From: Vanrija pseudolonga
Taxonomy: Eukaryota > Basidiomycota > Tremellomycetes > Trichosporonales > Trichosporonaceae
Assembly: GCF_020906515.1 (NCBI RefSeq)
Contig: NC_085850.1
Coordinates: 1,116,001-1,180,000 of the forward strand
DNA: 64,000 bases
Reading direction: 5' to 3'
Shown here one piece after another: positions 47,601 to 58,174 of the stretch. A program made the position numbers and the translations under genes. The notes under the pieces were generated by a model that saw only the letters and a list, made by a program, of their open reading frames with translations, was not told where the DNA came from and ran no database searches. How positions within the stretch are numbered: the stretch's first letter is position 1; every line of letters begins with the position of its first letter.

Positions 47601-48012
47601 GAGGACATTTCGGAGCTCGTATGGGAAGCTGGCGAAGGGAGGGCAGAGGCGGGAGAAGGGGCCGCAGAGGCGGAGGACGGCGACGCGCTGGAGCTTGGTA
47701 GCGTCGCGCTCGATGAGCGAGTTGACGAACGACGTTGTGCCGATGGCGACGGCCTGGATCTGGGACCGGTCGACCGACGAGCGCTCGAGACAGGCACCAA
47801 TGGCCCGCTGGATACCTGTGGTGATGTCTGCTGTGGTCGGAGCCTTGTGGGTTGCGATCACTGGCTTCTCGACCCCGGGCGTGAGATCGAGGACGACGGC
47901 ATCGCTGTGGGTGGGTGGTGAGCACAGGCGACCCGGCGAGCAAGCAAGCTTACGTGTTGGTGCCTCCGACGTCGACACCAATCCGGAGGGGAGTGGAAGG
48001 GGCAATGGTCAT
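44692..48012 (-). CDS. Hydantoinase/oxoprolinase-family protein fused to a DUF917 domain
   Basis: Nine exons (47954-48012, 47541-47904, 47316-47502, 46986-47278, 46279-46942, 45617-46236, 45469-45579, 45029-45431, 44692-44990) give 999 residues. HyuA-type enzymes use ATP to open cyclic amides such as hydantoins or 5-oxoproline. The actin-like phosphate motifs are GVDVGGTNTDAV (residues 12-23) and VIDVGGTTTEIG (about 294-305). FSSGPTNSMRGA and GLGGGSRVR are also typical. From about residue 580 the DUF917 part follows: FLSEVDLEWIAAGCYILG, GTGGGGNP and IEIGGGNGMVQM. The last acceptor is a tandem CAGCAG, so forms differing by one residue are possible. The gene is divergent from an NCS1 permease. 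The substrate is unknown; a hydantoin, allantoin-like or lactam compound is plausible. Confidence 0.9.
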
Positions 48013-48893
48013 TGAGGAGGAGGTGGACGCGGCGTAGCTGTACAGAGTGTTGTTGAGATGGGGGCGTGGACCGCCATTCTGTCGGATGGCAGGCATCTAT
48101 AAGTACGCCGGGAACGAGGAGCCGCTGGCAGCAGCGTCACACACAGTCAATGTGATGGACGAGGTTGCAGTGGACCTCCTCCACCAAGCTCGAGTGTCAA
48201 GGTCCGGCTGGCGATGCTGGCTGGGTCAAACTTGTCGAGTGCAACATGGTCGAGCGAGTGTCCAAAGTCGAGATTGGCAAAACCGACCGGCCTTGACCGG
48301 AGTAGATAATGAGATCACGCGATGTTAGCGAGCGGCCCGACCTGATCATTACCGAAAGTCGGGATCAAGCCGGGGGTGGCTCAACTGACTCCGACTCGCC
48401 ATGTATCCCTGGCCGCATCCTGGCCGCCGGTGACGGCGCACCTCTTGGCGATTCCAAAGTTGCGAATAAATTCCCAATCCTGGCCGCTATCAGTGCGCTG
48501 TGCATGCTCCGGCCGGGCAATCAGCAAGAAGTTCGCAGCTCAACAATATGGAGCTCCATAAACGCGACTTACTTGCGCTTATCACATCAACATTCTCAGC
48601 TGACACTTTGCCCCACCCGACCGACTTGTCGCGCGCGGATATCGGCCTCGAATTGCAATCGCTGAGACGCCTCTGGCTCTCGCGCGACCGAGGAGGCCAT
48701 CTTTTGCAAACCCGCAAGGCAGGGCGAACCCCGGTCAGACTCCGGCCACTCGTCCTCCACACACCGAGGCGGCAGCTGGTTGTTGATAAATATCTCATCG
48801 TGTGCGCTCGTTGGAGTGCTTCTTCACCATCGAGTGCCCCACACTCTTCCATTTCCAACCCCCCACAGGCCCCACACACACGCGACACACCAC
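48013..48893. promoter_or_regulatory. Shared divergent promoter of hydantoinase and NCS1 permease, with GATA sites
   Basis: This 881-bp region separates two divergent start codons. It contains GATAA on the + strand at 48305-48309 and 48785-48789 and its complement TTATC at 48579-48583. Such sites bind nitrogen-regulatory GATA factors (AreA/Gat1 type) in fungi. Three in 881 bp is suggestive, not proof, but fits the predicted function of both genes. Confidence 0.5.
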
Positions 48894-51054
48894 ATGCCGT
48901 CCTGGAAAGAGTTCCTCCAGCGCATCGAAGTCAAGCAGAAGGACGACGAAGCCGAGGTCTGGCAGAACAACCGTTGGGTAGGTGTCCCGGTTTCTTGTTC
49001 CGCCACTCTTCCCATCTGGCTGACCGGGCGTAGCTCAATCGTGACAATGTCCCCCTCCCCGCCCACCGCCGCCTCTGGGGCTTCTGGACCTACTCTGGTC
49101 TCTGGGTCCTCACCAGCATGAACGTCAGTGGCCTCTCCTCCGGCGCCAGTCTTCTGGGACTTGGTCTCACCGTCGGTAAGTTCCAAGTCGACACTTGTCA
49201 AACGACCAATACTGACTACTGATGTAGGCGAGGCCATGGCCGTCGTCGTCGTGGGCCAGGTTCTCATCGCCAGCCTCATGGTCGCCACAGCCAGTATCGG
49301 CGCCTACTGGCACGTCTCGTTCCCCATGTGGAACCGTGTCGTGTGGGGCATGATCGCTGCCTACTTCCCTGTAGGTTCAAAGCAACTCGTGTGGACGAAA
49401 ACTAACAAATCTCCAAGCTCCTCAACCGCATCATCCTCTCTATCACCTGGAACGCCACCCAGGGTTGGTTTGGCGGCCAGTGTCTCAAGGTCTTCCTCGG
49501 CTCCATGTTTCCAAGCATTTACCGTAAGTGCTCTAGAAAGCCTCTTTTGCACTATTATTCACGCTCGCAGACATGAAGAACACCCTCCCGGCCTCAACGT
49601 ACATGGTAAATGCCGACTTTATGTGTTTCGCCCTCTTCACCGCCCTTTGCATCCCGCTCATTCTCATCCCTCCTGAGCGTATCCGTATCCCGGTCATGGC
49701 CGGAGCCTGTATGGCTCTTGTGGCCAGTACCTGTCTTTTCATTTGGTCGCTTGCCCGAGCACATGGAGCCGGGCCCCTGCTCACAACCGAGGGACTTGCC
49801 CTTCTCAAGGTTCCCCGCGCCACCGGATCCGCCAAGGCATGGGCTGTCCTGTATGGCATCTCCGCTCAAGCAGGCTCGCTCTGTGCCGGTGTAAGTTTCG
49901 CGTCATTGAGCCGCTTCCATCTCCTCTGACATGCTCAGATCCTCAATCAGTCCGACTACTCGCGTTTCGCAGGCCGCCCGAGACAGCCCTTCATGGCCAT
50001 CGGTATCGTTGCGCCCATTTGCGGTATTCTCACCTGCTTCATGGGTATTGCCATGGCCTCGGTCGCTGCTCAGTTCTACCCTAAACAGGGCCTCATCTGG
50101 ACCATCTATGTTCTGCTCCAGACGATCCAGGAAAACGGTGGCCCCGGAGCCCGAGCTGCCGTCTTCTTTGCCGGTCAGTTTGACTGTCCCTGGCGCTAGC
50201 AGAAACTGACACCGCTCAGGCTTTGCTTTCACCTGCTCGCAGCTCGGTATCAACCTCACCGGCAACCTCTACTCTGGCGGCGTGGACCTTACCTCCATCT
50301 GGCCCAGGCATCTCAACATTCGCCGTGGCGCCTACCTAACTCTGGCTCTGTCGGTTGCCATGTGCCCGTGGTCGCTTCTCTATGGCTCGAACGCCTTCCT
50401 CTCGGTAAGAAGCTCGTCGTGTGACGTACACCGTCGCTGATATTCCCAGGTCATGGGCGGCTACGGTGTCTTCCTTGGCCCTATCACCGGCATCATGGTC
50501 TTTGACTACTTCCTCGTCCACAAGCGCAAGGTCAAGCTCACAAACTTGGTGGGTAGATGTGCAGTTGAGGCATACTCACACTTCAGTACGAGTGTTCCCC
50601 CTCGTCGATTTACTACTACTACAAGGGTGTCAACTGGAGGGCCCCGGTTGCGTGGGCCTGCGCGGTCGGGCCCATTCTCCCGGGTTTCATCGCACACGTT
50701 GACAAGTCGATCATTGTGCCAGCTGGCATTACCAAGCTGTACTACCTCTGCTACCCCTGTGAGTGCCAGCTGTGTCGTCAGTGTTGTTCCACAGCTGACA
50801 GACAGTCGTCTTCACTACCGCGGGCGTGGTCTACTTTGCGCTCTGCACAATTTTCCCCGTCCCCGGCGTGGGCGAGGTGGACGAGTACGACGTGTTTGGC
50901 ACATTCGGGTGAGTAGAAATGGCACAAAAATGGCTATGATGCTAATATTCGAAGCGACGCCGAGTCTGCGCCAGAGGGCACCACCCCGGTGGATAAGGAA
51001 GACGCCACTGTCAACGTCGTACCTGTCAACGATAGGGCGACCTTTGTGGTCTAA
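48894..51054 (+). CDS. NCS1-family nucleobase/allantoin/hydantoin-type permease
   Basis: This is a twelve-helix proton- or sodium-coupled symporter of the nucleobase:cation symporter-1 family. Eleven exons (48894-48977, 49034-49175, 49228-49370, 49418-49523, 49571-49890, 49939-50173, 50220-50404, 50450-50548, 50587-50758, 50806-50908, 50955-51054) give 562 residues. Landmarks are LNRDNVPLPAHRRLWGFWTY before helix 1, SMNVSGLSSGASLLGLGLTV, SFPMWNRVVWGM, ILNQSDYSRFAGRP, QLGINLTGNLYSGGVDLTSI, PWSLLYGSNAFLSVMGGYGV, GIMVFDYFLVHKRKV and YYYKGVNWRAP. These match the Fur4/Dal4/Fui1 and Mhp1 family. The C-terminal tail is acidic with Lys residues, suitable for ubiquitin-driven turnover. The substrate among uracil, allantoin, uridine and hydantoin is not resolved by eye. 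Confidence 0.93.
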
Positions 51055-52327
51055 GCAGGGAACGATGTTCCCGGGCTCGAGTTGTTGTCTTTCGCATGGG
51101 GGTAACATTGACGGTCTGCAAAGTTGTAGAAAGGGAACTTGGGGGACATTGCAATCAATCGTAGCTCGGAAAAGTTGTAGGAAATAGGGGGTATTGCAAT
51201 GGCGGAGGATCTAAAGGGCTGGAATGAATCGAATTGTGGTGAATGTTTGCGCTGGCAACCTTGCTGCAGCTACTTGGCCGACAAGTCGAAGGTGAGCAGT
51301 GGCTGTCTTCGTACTTGCCACCTGTCTCTCGAAATTTTTGCTTCCAACTACAGAGGCAGTGCCCTCACACATTCCAATCACAGCGAGCACCCACATCCCA
51401 AGAGACACCCTTCCCCCGCCAGGTCGGCCGGAGCCTTCGCCTCTCTCGACACACAAACGCAAGCCACTATCGTCGAACCCACACGACGCACCAATCAACC
51501 AACACCGAGCCGAACGTCTTGCGCGCGCATGTGTCCTCCGTATCTCTCGCGCCGTCCACTGAGCGGCCAGCGCACAGGCGCGGGTATCATCAGTCCTGCC
51601 ACTGCCGGTGCGGCCAGGGGTGTGGGGTGGGCTCATTACAAATAAAAGTGCCACACTCGGTCGACGTGATCTGATCATGTTGGATCGGCAGGGAGGCAGA
51701 ACATGTGAAATTGATATCCAAAGGTGGCGCGGCTGGACACCGCCCAAGGAGGGTCACGTGACCTGCGCCAACCCCTCGCCATGTCTATCCTGCTCCTCTC
51801 CATCGCCCAATGCCCCTCAGAGGGTGCATGTATTGCCAGAGACAGCTGGGAGGTAGCTGGCACGCTGTAGCGGGTGAATGGCGCCCAGAAATGACTGAAC
51901 AGGGCCAAGAAGCCGATCTGACGCGCGATAAGATTAGTTGGTCTTACTTCTTCGGCGGCGCGGCAGGCTCCGGCCGGACCCACCTGGGTGGGGGAGATAT
52001 CGTCTGGCTCGCCGACTTGCCTTGGCATGCTGCGGCTCTGGGAGGGGTGTGCATTGGGCCGTGTGATGGTGGTGTACGTGGCGTGCATCGAGTTGCTGAC
52101 ATGGTTTGTGGTGGGTCAGTTGTGTACTGACTGGCTGGGGGTGTGGCACTGGGAGGTGGCAGCGTGGCTGGCGTTGTTACTGGCAGTCTACGCTGACCCA
52201 GCACCGTGCACAGCGCAAGTCAGCTCACTACTCCGCATACGCAGCACTGCGAATGATATATCGTTACATGAATTGATGCTACTGTTGTTCTATGTACAAG
52301 CCCAGAGGGTTTTAGCCCGGAAGGGAC
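51055..52327. other. Intergenic between convergent NCS1 and SDR genes
   Basis: This 1.27-kb stretch lies between two 3' ends. Open frames are short and overlap on both strands. An AT-richer patch at 52235-52300 before the SDR stop is a likely polyadenylation region. No gene is seen. Confidence 0.5.
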
Positions 52328-53381
52328 TTAGAAGTTCTCCTTGGTGAGCTCGTTGGTGAGCTTCCAGAGACGCTCAGCCGACTTGTCGTCGTTGGCCCAG
52401 AGGGCGAGGATGTTCTCAGTGCCGTAGGGGATCTCCTCACCGGCCTTCTGGAGGGGAGCGACCTGCGAGTTGACGAGGTAGGCGCCGTTCTGCTTCTCCC
52501 AGCGGGGGTCGAAGGCGGCGGTGACCGAGGTGGCGGCACCCTCGGGGATGTTCTTCCAGAAGCCGAGCGACATGTTGGGGGTACCATCCTCGTTGAAGAA
52601 GGCAGCCAGGGCCTTGATGTCGCCGTCCTCGAGGTGGCGGCCGAGGTTGGTGGGGATGGCTCCGGGGTGGAGCGCGACGGCGGTCAGGCCCTTGGAGCCA
52701 AACTTCTCGGCCAGGTACTTGGCGTTGAGGATCGTGGCGGTCTTGGACTGGCCGTAGGCGTTGGTCTTGTCGTAGTCGCCGCCCTTGGAGTAGTCGATGT
52801 CGTCCCAGCGGATGTCGCCGAACTGGTGGCCCATGGACGAGACGAAGACGACGCGGGGGTGGGCCGACTTGAGGAGGTTGGGGAGGAGGAGGTTGGTGAG
52901 GAGCCAGGGGGCGATGTAGTTGGTGCCGAACTGAGTCTCGAAGCCGTCGGCAGTCTTGCCGTAGGGGGTCATCATGACGGCGGCGTTGTTGATGAGGACG
53001 TCGAGCTGGCCCTTGGCCGAGATCTCCTTGGCGGCCTCGCGGACCGACGCGAGCGAGTTGAGGTCGAGGATGACGGTCTCGACGTTGGCCTTGGGCGTCT
53101 CCTTGAGGATGTCGGCCTTGGCCTGGTCGAGCTTGGACTGCGAGCGCGCAGCGAGCACGAGGAGCTTGGGCTCCTTGGTCGCGATGGCGCGGGCAGTCTC
53201 GTAGCCGATACCGCCGGGCGAGGGGCCAGTGACGACAACTAAGGTGGGCGTTAGATGCTGTGGGAAACCAGGGGGTGGAGAGGTATGACGTACCGTATTT
53301 GCCCTTGATGTTGTCGCCAAAGGTGTCGACGACCTCCTGGGCGGTGGTCTGCTTGGTGAACTTGTCTCCGGGCTGGGCCAT
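52328..53381 (-). CDS. Short-chain dehydrogenase/reductase (retinol dehydrogenase-like)
   Basis: This NAD(P)-dependent Rossmann-fold oxidoreductase has two exons (53294-53381 and 52328-53238) and 332 residues. The cofactor motif TGPSPGGIG spans residues 32-40, where the family usually has TGxxxGIG. ARS follows strand 2. NNAA is at 112-115, the Ser of VSSMG near 162-163, and the catalytic pair Tyr190/Lys194 in YGQSK. HPGAIPTNLGRH is typical of the retinol dehydrogenase/WWOX-like group. The intron acceptor is TAG. A CRE-type TGACGTCA lies 170 bp upstream of the start. The gene is codon-biased like highly expressed genes. The substrate is unknown; a hydrophobic alcohol or ketone is typical. Confidence 0.93.
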
Positions 53382-54746
53382 TGTGATTGATGTGGTGGGG
53401 TGGTGGGGGTGGTGTGGATGTGGTGGGTGAGGAGGTTGAGGAGCTGGTTGATGTCGTTTACCACCCCCATCTCGCTTGCATTTATACGCTCTGACGTGAG
53501 ATGTGACCGCCGGCAGAGAAAAGTCGTCGTTGGGGTAAACGAAAGCGCAGTGACGTCAAGAGTGGGTGCTGAGCGGGACGGTGGAGGATGCCGTGGGTGC
53601 CGTAGTGGTGCCCGACGGCCGCGAGACCATCGGCCACGTGAAACTGCCACTGTCACTGAGCCGTACCTGAGTCGGTCCGCCCCCCGGTGGCTTCGTCCGC
53701 GATCGCCTGGCCGATGGCCATCGGGTAGGTCATCCACAACGCGCACTTAACACGCATCTTTGCGCGACGGCCACTGGGCCGCAGTGTGCCTCTGCCGGAT
53801 TCCGCGCGCACGCACGCTGCGCTGGCCTTCGGCGAATCCTGCCCGACCTTATCGCTGTACGAGGCACTGACGTGTTTTCGGCGCGGGGCCGCCGTTGTCG
53901 ATGTGGAGGCGCACACATCATCAGTCAGCATCGCATGTGTGTCGTGTACATGTCCGCGGGGCTGGTTTAGCGACAGGAAATGGCCGGCGCCGTGTGGTTG
54001 ACGCGTCGGTGAAAGTACGGTGTCCAGTGGTGGGGCTGTGTGGCTCGGTGACTGGCATCCCTTCGGTGGGTCTATGCCCCCACACAGACCACTGACGTGT
54101 TGCATCCCACCAAGCACGTGACCACTGCATGTACCGCATCCTGTCAGTGATGCAGGCATATAGGTACGTGGGTGGAGTGGACGACAAGGCTTCGGTGGAC
54201 CGGACCACTGTTGCTGGATTTGACCATGAGGAGTAAGTCGCGCTTGGCTTTGAATACGAAAGGGTGATTATTATTGTGTGGTACATTACATAGTGTGGCG
54301 AATTGGTTTGGCAAAACAAATACAATAGATCACGAAAGGACTTCAGTGGCTATTAGCTCACCTATTACTTGAACTCTTCTCACTCGATTGCAGCAGGGCC
54401 ACGCAAGTACTTACGCACAGTATACGTCTATACGTCTATACGGGAACATCTATCTCTGGCTAAGGAGACCCGTAGCAGATAAGGAAAACAACGGCCTAAA
54501 TATGAAGTTGATGGGCAACACTCTTTGTATAACCACGGCGTCTGCGGGCATAACTCCGGGAACACACGACACTGTGGCACCAAACCTCCTCGATTTTCTT
54601 TCGTCACTTTGATCATTTTATCCCAGGTACTCTCTACCCTGCCCCCGAGTCACCCCCGCGCTCGAGGCGAGCCGCCAGCGCGTTTTCTGTTCTCCTTCGT
54701 CTACCCAGCTCTCAACAACCACCACCACCACCAAAAGATCATCAAA
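53382..54746. promoter_or_regulatory. Divergent upstream region of SDR and RACK1
   Basis: This 1.36-kb region lies between two divergent starts. TGACGTCA sits at 53551-53558 on the SDR side. The RACK1 side (54230-54500) is AT-rich, followed by a CT-rich leader with an ACCACCACCACC run just before the ATG, as in highly expressed translation genes. No coding frame is convincing. Confidence 0.5.
53551..53558. promoter_or_regulatory. CRE/ATF-type palindrome TGACGTCA upstream of SDR
   Basis: This is a perfect TGACGTCA 170 bp upstream of the SDR start codon, the third intergenic copy in the window. Regulation by a bZIP factor is inference. Confidence 0.4.
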
Positions 54747-56184
54747 ATGGGCGAGTCGCTTGCTTTCAAGGGTTCCCTCGCGGGCCACTCCGGCTGGGTC
54801 ACCGCCATCGCCACCTCCTCGGAGAACCCGGACATGATCCTCACCGCTTCGCGTGGTAAGTGTCGCGAAAGAGAGAGCAGAGAAACGAGCGCGTGGCAGT
54901 GGCAGAGATTTGGGAGGGAGGGACAATGGCGCGCAGCGTTGGAATGGTAGCGACGGGAACCCCACTAACGTTTCCTAGACAAGACCGTCATCGTCTGGCA
55001 GCTCTCGCGCGACGAGTCGTCGTTCGGCTTCCCCAAGAAGATCCTCCACGGCCACAACCACTTCGTCTCGGACGTTGCCATCTCTTCGGACGGCCAGTTC
55101 GCCCTCTCGTCGTCGTGGGACAAGACCCTCCGCCTCTGGGACCTCAACACCGGCCTCACCACCCGCAAGTTTGTTGGCCACACCGGCGACGTCCTCTCGT
55201 GAGTGGTGGCATTGGTTTTGGTCGGTTTGGTGTGCGCGCGCGGCGTTTGGACAGGGTCGACGGGCCTAAGGGTCGGGAAGAGTGCGAGGCGGGCCAGGCC
55301 AAATTTCCGCAATGTACTCGGCGCGTCGAGTGCATGGCCTGCCACGCCGAGTCCAGCGCCGCGACGCACGCAAACGCAACAACGCAAAGAATCTGCATCT
55401 AACACGCCCCAGCGTCTCGTTCTCGGCCGACAACCGCCAGATCGTCTCGGCCTCGCGTGACCGCTCGATCAAGCTCTGGAACACCCTCGGCGAGTGCAAG
55501 TTCAACATTGTTGAGGATGGCCACACCGAGTGGGTCTCGTGCGTTCGCTTCTCGCCCAACCCCGTGATCCCCGTCATCGTCTCGGCCGGCTGGGACAAGG
55601 TCGTCAAGGTGAGTTACTCTTGCCGTGCATCCCCGGGACATGATGTTATCTTTATATTTGCTACTTCAGAGGCCTCGCGGCCCGTGAGACAACATATCCA
55701 CCAAGATCTCTGATCCCTCAATCACTACAAACTGTAGCTGGAGCTTTGCTAACCAACGCCACAGGTCTGGGAGCTCTCCAAGTGCAAGCTCAAGACCAAC
55801 CACTACGGCCACTCTGGCTACATCAACACCCTCGCCGTTTCGCCCGACGGCTCGCTCGCTGCCTCGGGCGGCAAGGACGGTGTCACCATGCTCTGGGACC
55901 TCAACGACGGCAAGCACCTCTACTCGCTCGAGGCCGGTGACATTGTCAACGCCCTCGTCTTCTCGCCCAACCGCTACTGGCTCTGCGCTGCCACCGCCAC
56001 CTCGATCAAGATCTTCGACCTCGAGTCCAAGTCGATCGTCGACGACCTCAAGCCCGACTTCAACGACCTCGGCGACAAGGCCCGCAAGCCCGAGTGCATC
56101 TCGCTCGCCTGGTCGGCCGACGGCCAGACCCTCTTCGCCGGTTACTCGGACAACCTCGTCCGCGTCTGGGTCGTCACTGTCTAA
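54747..56184 (+). CDS. ASC1: RACK1 homologue, ribosome-associated WD-repeat protein
   Basis: RACK1 (Asc1/Cpc2) is a seven-bladed WD propeller on the 40S head that couples translation to signalling and acts as a G-beta-like subunit in basidiomycetes. Four exons (54747-54855, 54979-55198, 55413-55608, 55765-56184) give 314 residues, the family length. It opens with [16 protein letters not shown]. Seven WD units are visible, such as [59 protein letters not shown] and DNLVRVWVV. Codon use is strongly C-ending, as in ribosomal genes. The introns (123, 214 and 156 nt) are two to four times the local norm; the third carries a U24 snoRNA. Confidence 0.97.
55635..55717 (+). ncRNA. snR24: Box C/D snoRNA U24 (snR24), inside RACK1 intron 3
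   Basis: U24 guides 2'-O-methylation of large-subunit rRNA. The terminal stem is GGGA (55635-55638) with TCCC (55714-55717). Box C ATGATGT is at 55640-55646 and box D CTGA at 55710-55713. A D'-like CAGA (55667-55670) and a C'-like GTGAGAC (55684-55690) lie between. The guide before D' (ATATTTGCTACTT) is complementary to the LSU rRNA segment containing AGTAGCAAATAT. The guide before D (CCACCAAGATCT) pairs with AGATCTTGGTGG just upstream in the same rRNA region. Both words match U24 of other eukaryotes, as I know it. In budding yeast snR24 also lies in an intron of the RACK1 gene ASC1, so host and position are conserved. Confidence 0.92.
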
Positions 56185-56645
56185 TCTGTACATTTGCATG
56201 CAGGCGTTATGGATAGATGTGTGTAACGGCTGGTGTGGTGTGTTGTGGTTGGGTCTACTGTGCGTCCTGGTGTGAGTGTGAATGGGCATGTGGAAGAGGC
56301 TGGGATTGACATTGGTCGTCTCTTGATGTGGCTCGTTGAGGGATGCTACGACATTGTGCAGCAGCGTTGAGATTGAACGCACTCATATCAATCTGCCACA
56401 GTCCAGTCATCCTCTTCCTTGACACACACCTGTATATGGGAGAGCATGTCCCTTATCTGCTCAGCGACTGCCAGTGTCTGTCGATACTCACAACCAACCC
56501 AACGCCTCGACACCCACACACCCGTTGACCATTCCGATTCATGTATCCGGTCTATCATACCCCGCCCTCTAGCTACTAGTAGTACATCTCGCTCTATGAC
56601 CACGCAGAATGAGACAAGAGACAACAAGAAACACACACGTCCGTC
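56185..56645. other. Intergenic between convergent RACK1 and CMK1
   Basis: These 461 bases are GT-rich just after the RACK1 stop, then mixed sequence. This is the shared 3' flank of both genes. No further snoRNA-like boxes are seen. Confidence 0.5.
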
Positions 56646-58174
56646 CTACACCTTGAGATTCTTCACATCCTTCTCGAGGCCGGTCGCCCCGACGTCCTTC
56701 TTGGCGGCCTTTGGCGAGCCCTCGTCCTCCTCGGCCGTCCTGAAGCCCTCGGAATCGCTGTCGCTGCTAAACTCGGGCTTCTCCTTGGCTGCTGCCGCCT
56801 TGAACTTGTTCGTGGCGCGGATGACGCGGATAGCGTCGGCCCACTTCTTCTTGGGGTTGAAGTTCTCGCGGAAGGTAGGCAGCAGGTCCTCGTCGGTGGC
56901 GCCCGCGCCGCCAATCCACGGGTCCTTGAGCGCGTCGGCCGCGCTGATACGCAGCTTGGGGTCGACAACAAGGAGCTGCTTGATAAAGTTCTTGCCTTCC
57001 TCTGAGACGTGCTTCCAGAATCTCTCGTGGAACGTCACGCGGCCCGAGGTCGTCTCGCGGATCAGCTCGTTGCGGTCGTCGGAACGGAATGGCGAGTATC
57101 CACAGAGCAGAGTATACGCGATGACGCTATAAGGGTCAGTGGCTGCGCTCGGTGTAGTGCGCAGTGTGCGCGCCAGGGGCTCGGCCTCAAAACTCACCCA
57201 ATGCTCCAGAGGTCGACCTTGCGGCCGTGAGGCTTGCCGAGGAGGATTTCAGGCGCAGCATAGCCAAACGAGCCGGCCATGGACGTGAGCTCCTCGTCAC
57301 CGTCGACGTGCTTGGCGATACCAAAGTCGGCAATCACAATCTTCGAGTCCTCGTCGCGCGTCTTGTAGATGATGTTCTCGGGCTTGAGGTCACGGTGCGC
57401 AATGTTGTGCGCGTGAAGGTAGGCCGTAGCTTCGAGGACCTGGCTGCGAGGGGTTAGGGGCTGTGTCAAGGAGCTGCTGCACAGATCCTCGGCTTAACTC
57501 ACCGGATGCACACAACTGCGTCGGCCTCGGTGAAGCGTCCACGCTCGGTCACGCGGTCGAACAGCTCACCGCCGCTCGCGAGCTCGAATGCGAGGTAGTA
57601 CCTGGGCGTTAGGCCTGAGGATCACAGTTACCAACTCACTTGTCGCGCGACTCAAAGTAGTCCCACACGTGGACAATGTTGGGGTGGTCGAGGTCCTTGA
57701 GGACGTTGACCTCGTCCATGACCGTAGAGGGGTCCTTGACGAGCTTCTTGGGGATTATTCTGGGGAGGTAAGCGCGTGCCACGGAAGAGGTGGGCGAGGG
57801 CCGCGCCGACGTCGTCGTAGGCGTTGGCGTAGGCGTTGGCGTCGGCGTTGGCGTTCGCTGTCTTGGACACGCCGCGCCAGCAGCACCAGCAGCAGTAGTG
57901 CCAAGCCCGAGGACCAGAATAAACAACGAACGCCAGTACAGCGCCGAACGACGCCGGCCGGCACCGCCATCGCACTGCGCCACGGCACGCAGCAGTATGT
58001 CACTCACTTCAACGCGACATCCTTCTTCTCTCCCTCTGGGGGGGTCCACGTCGCGCGCACGACCTTGCCGAAGCCTCCGCGGCCGAGCACCTCTTCGAGC
58101 TGGTACTGTTTCTTCTTGTTGAACGACTTTGGCTGCGAGAGCAGCTGATCGCGGAGGGCGGAAGTGAAGCCCAT
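56646..58174 (-). CDS. CMK1: Calcium/calmodulin-dependent protein kinase I-type
   Basis: This CaMK-group Ser/Thr kinase is expected to be activated by Ca2+/calmodulin in stress and morphogenesis signalling. Five exons (58008-58174, 57640-57759, 57503-57601, 57198-57443, 56646-57126) give 370 residues. The Gly loop is GRGGFGKV, the ATP-site Lys near 56 (VALK), the catalytic loop HRDLKPEN (145-152) and DFG (168-170). [14 protein letters not shown] follows, with the activation loop Ser/Thr in the usual place for a Ca[11 protein letters not shown] and [17 protein letters not shown] close the kinase domain. The region after it ([20 protein letters not shown]) is a basic amphipathic helix suited to calmodulin binding. 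The tail is acidic and Ser-rich. Intron 1 (248 nt) is unusually long and holds a 12-bp tandem repeat. Confidence 0.93.
57817..57852 (+). repeat. Three tandem 12-mers in CMK1 intron 1
   Basis: GTAGGCGTTGGC occurs twice in tandem (57817-57828 and 57829-57840), followed by GTCGGCGTTGGC (57841-57852). The minisatellite helps explain the 248-nt length of this intron and may vary between strains. Confidence 0.75.

Noticed and set aside
55199-55412. A second box C/D snoRNA in RACK1 intron 2
   Set aside because: No RTGATGA-like C box pairs with a CTGA D box and a closing stem in this intron.
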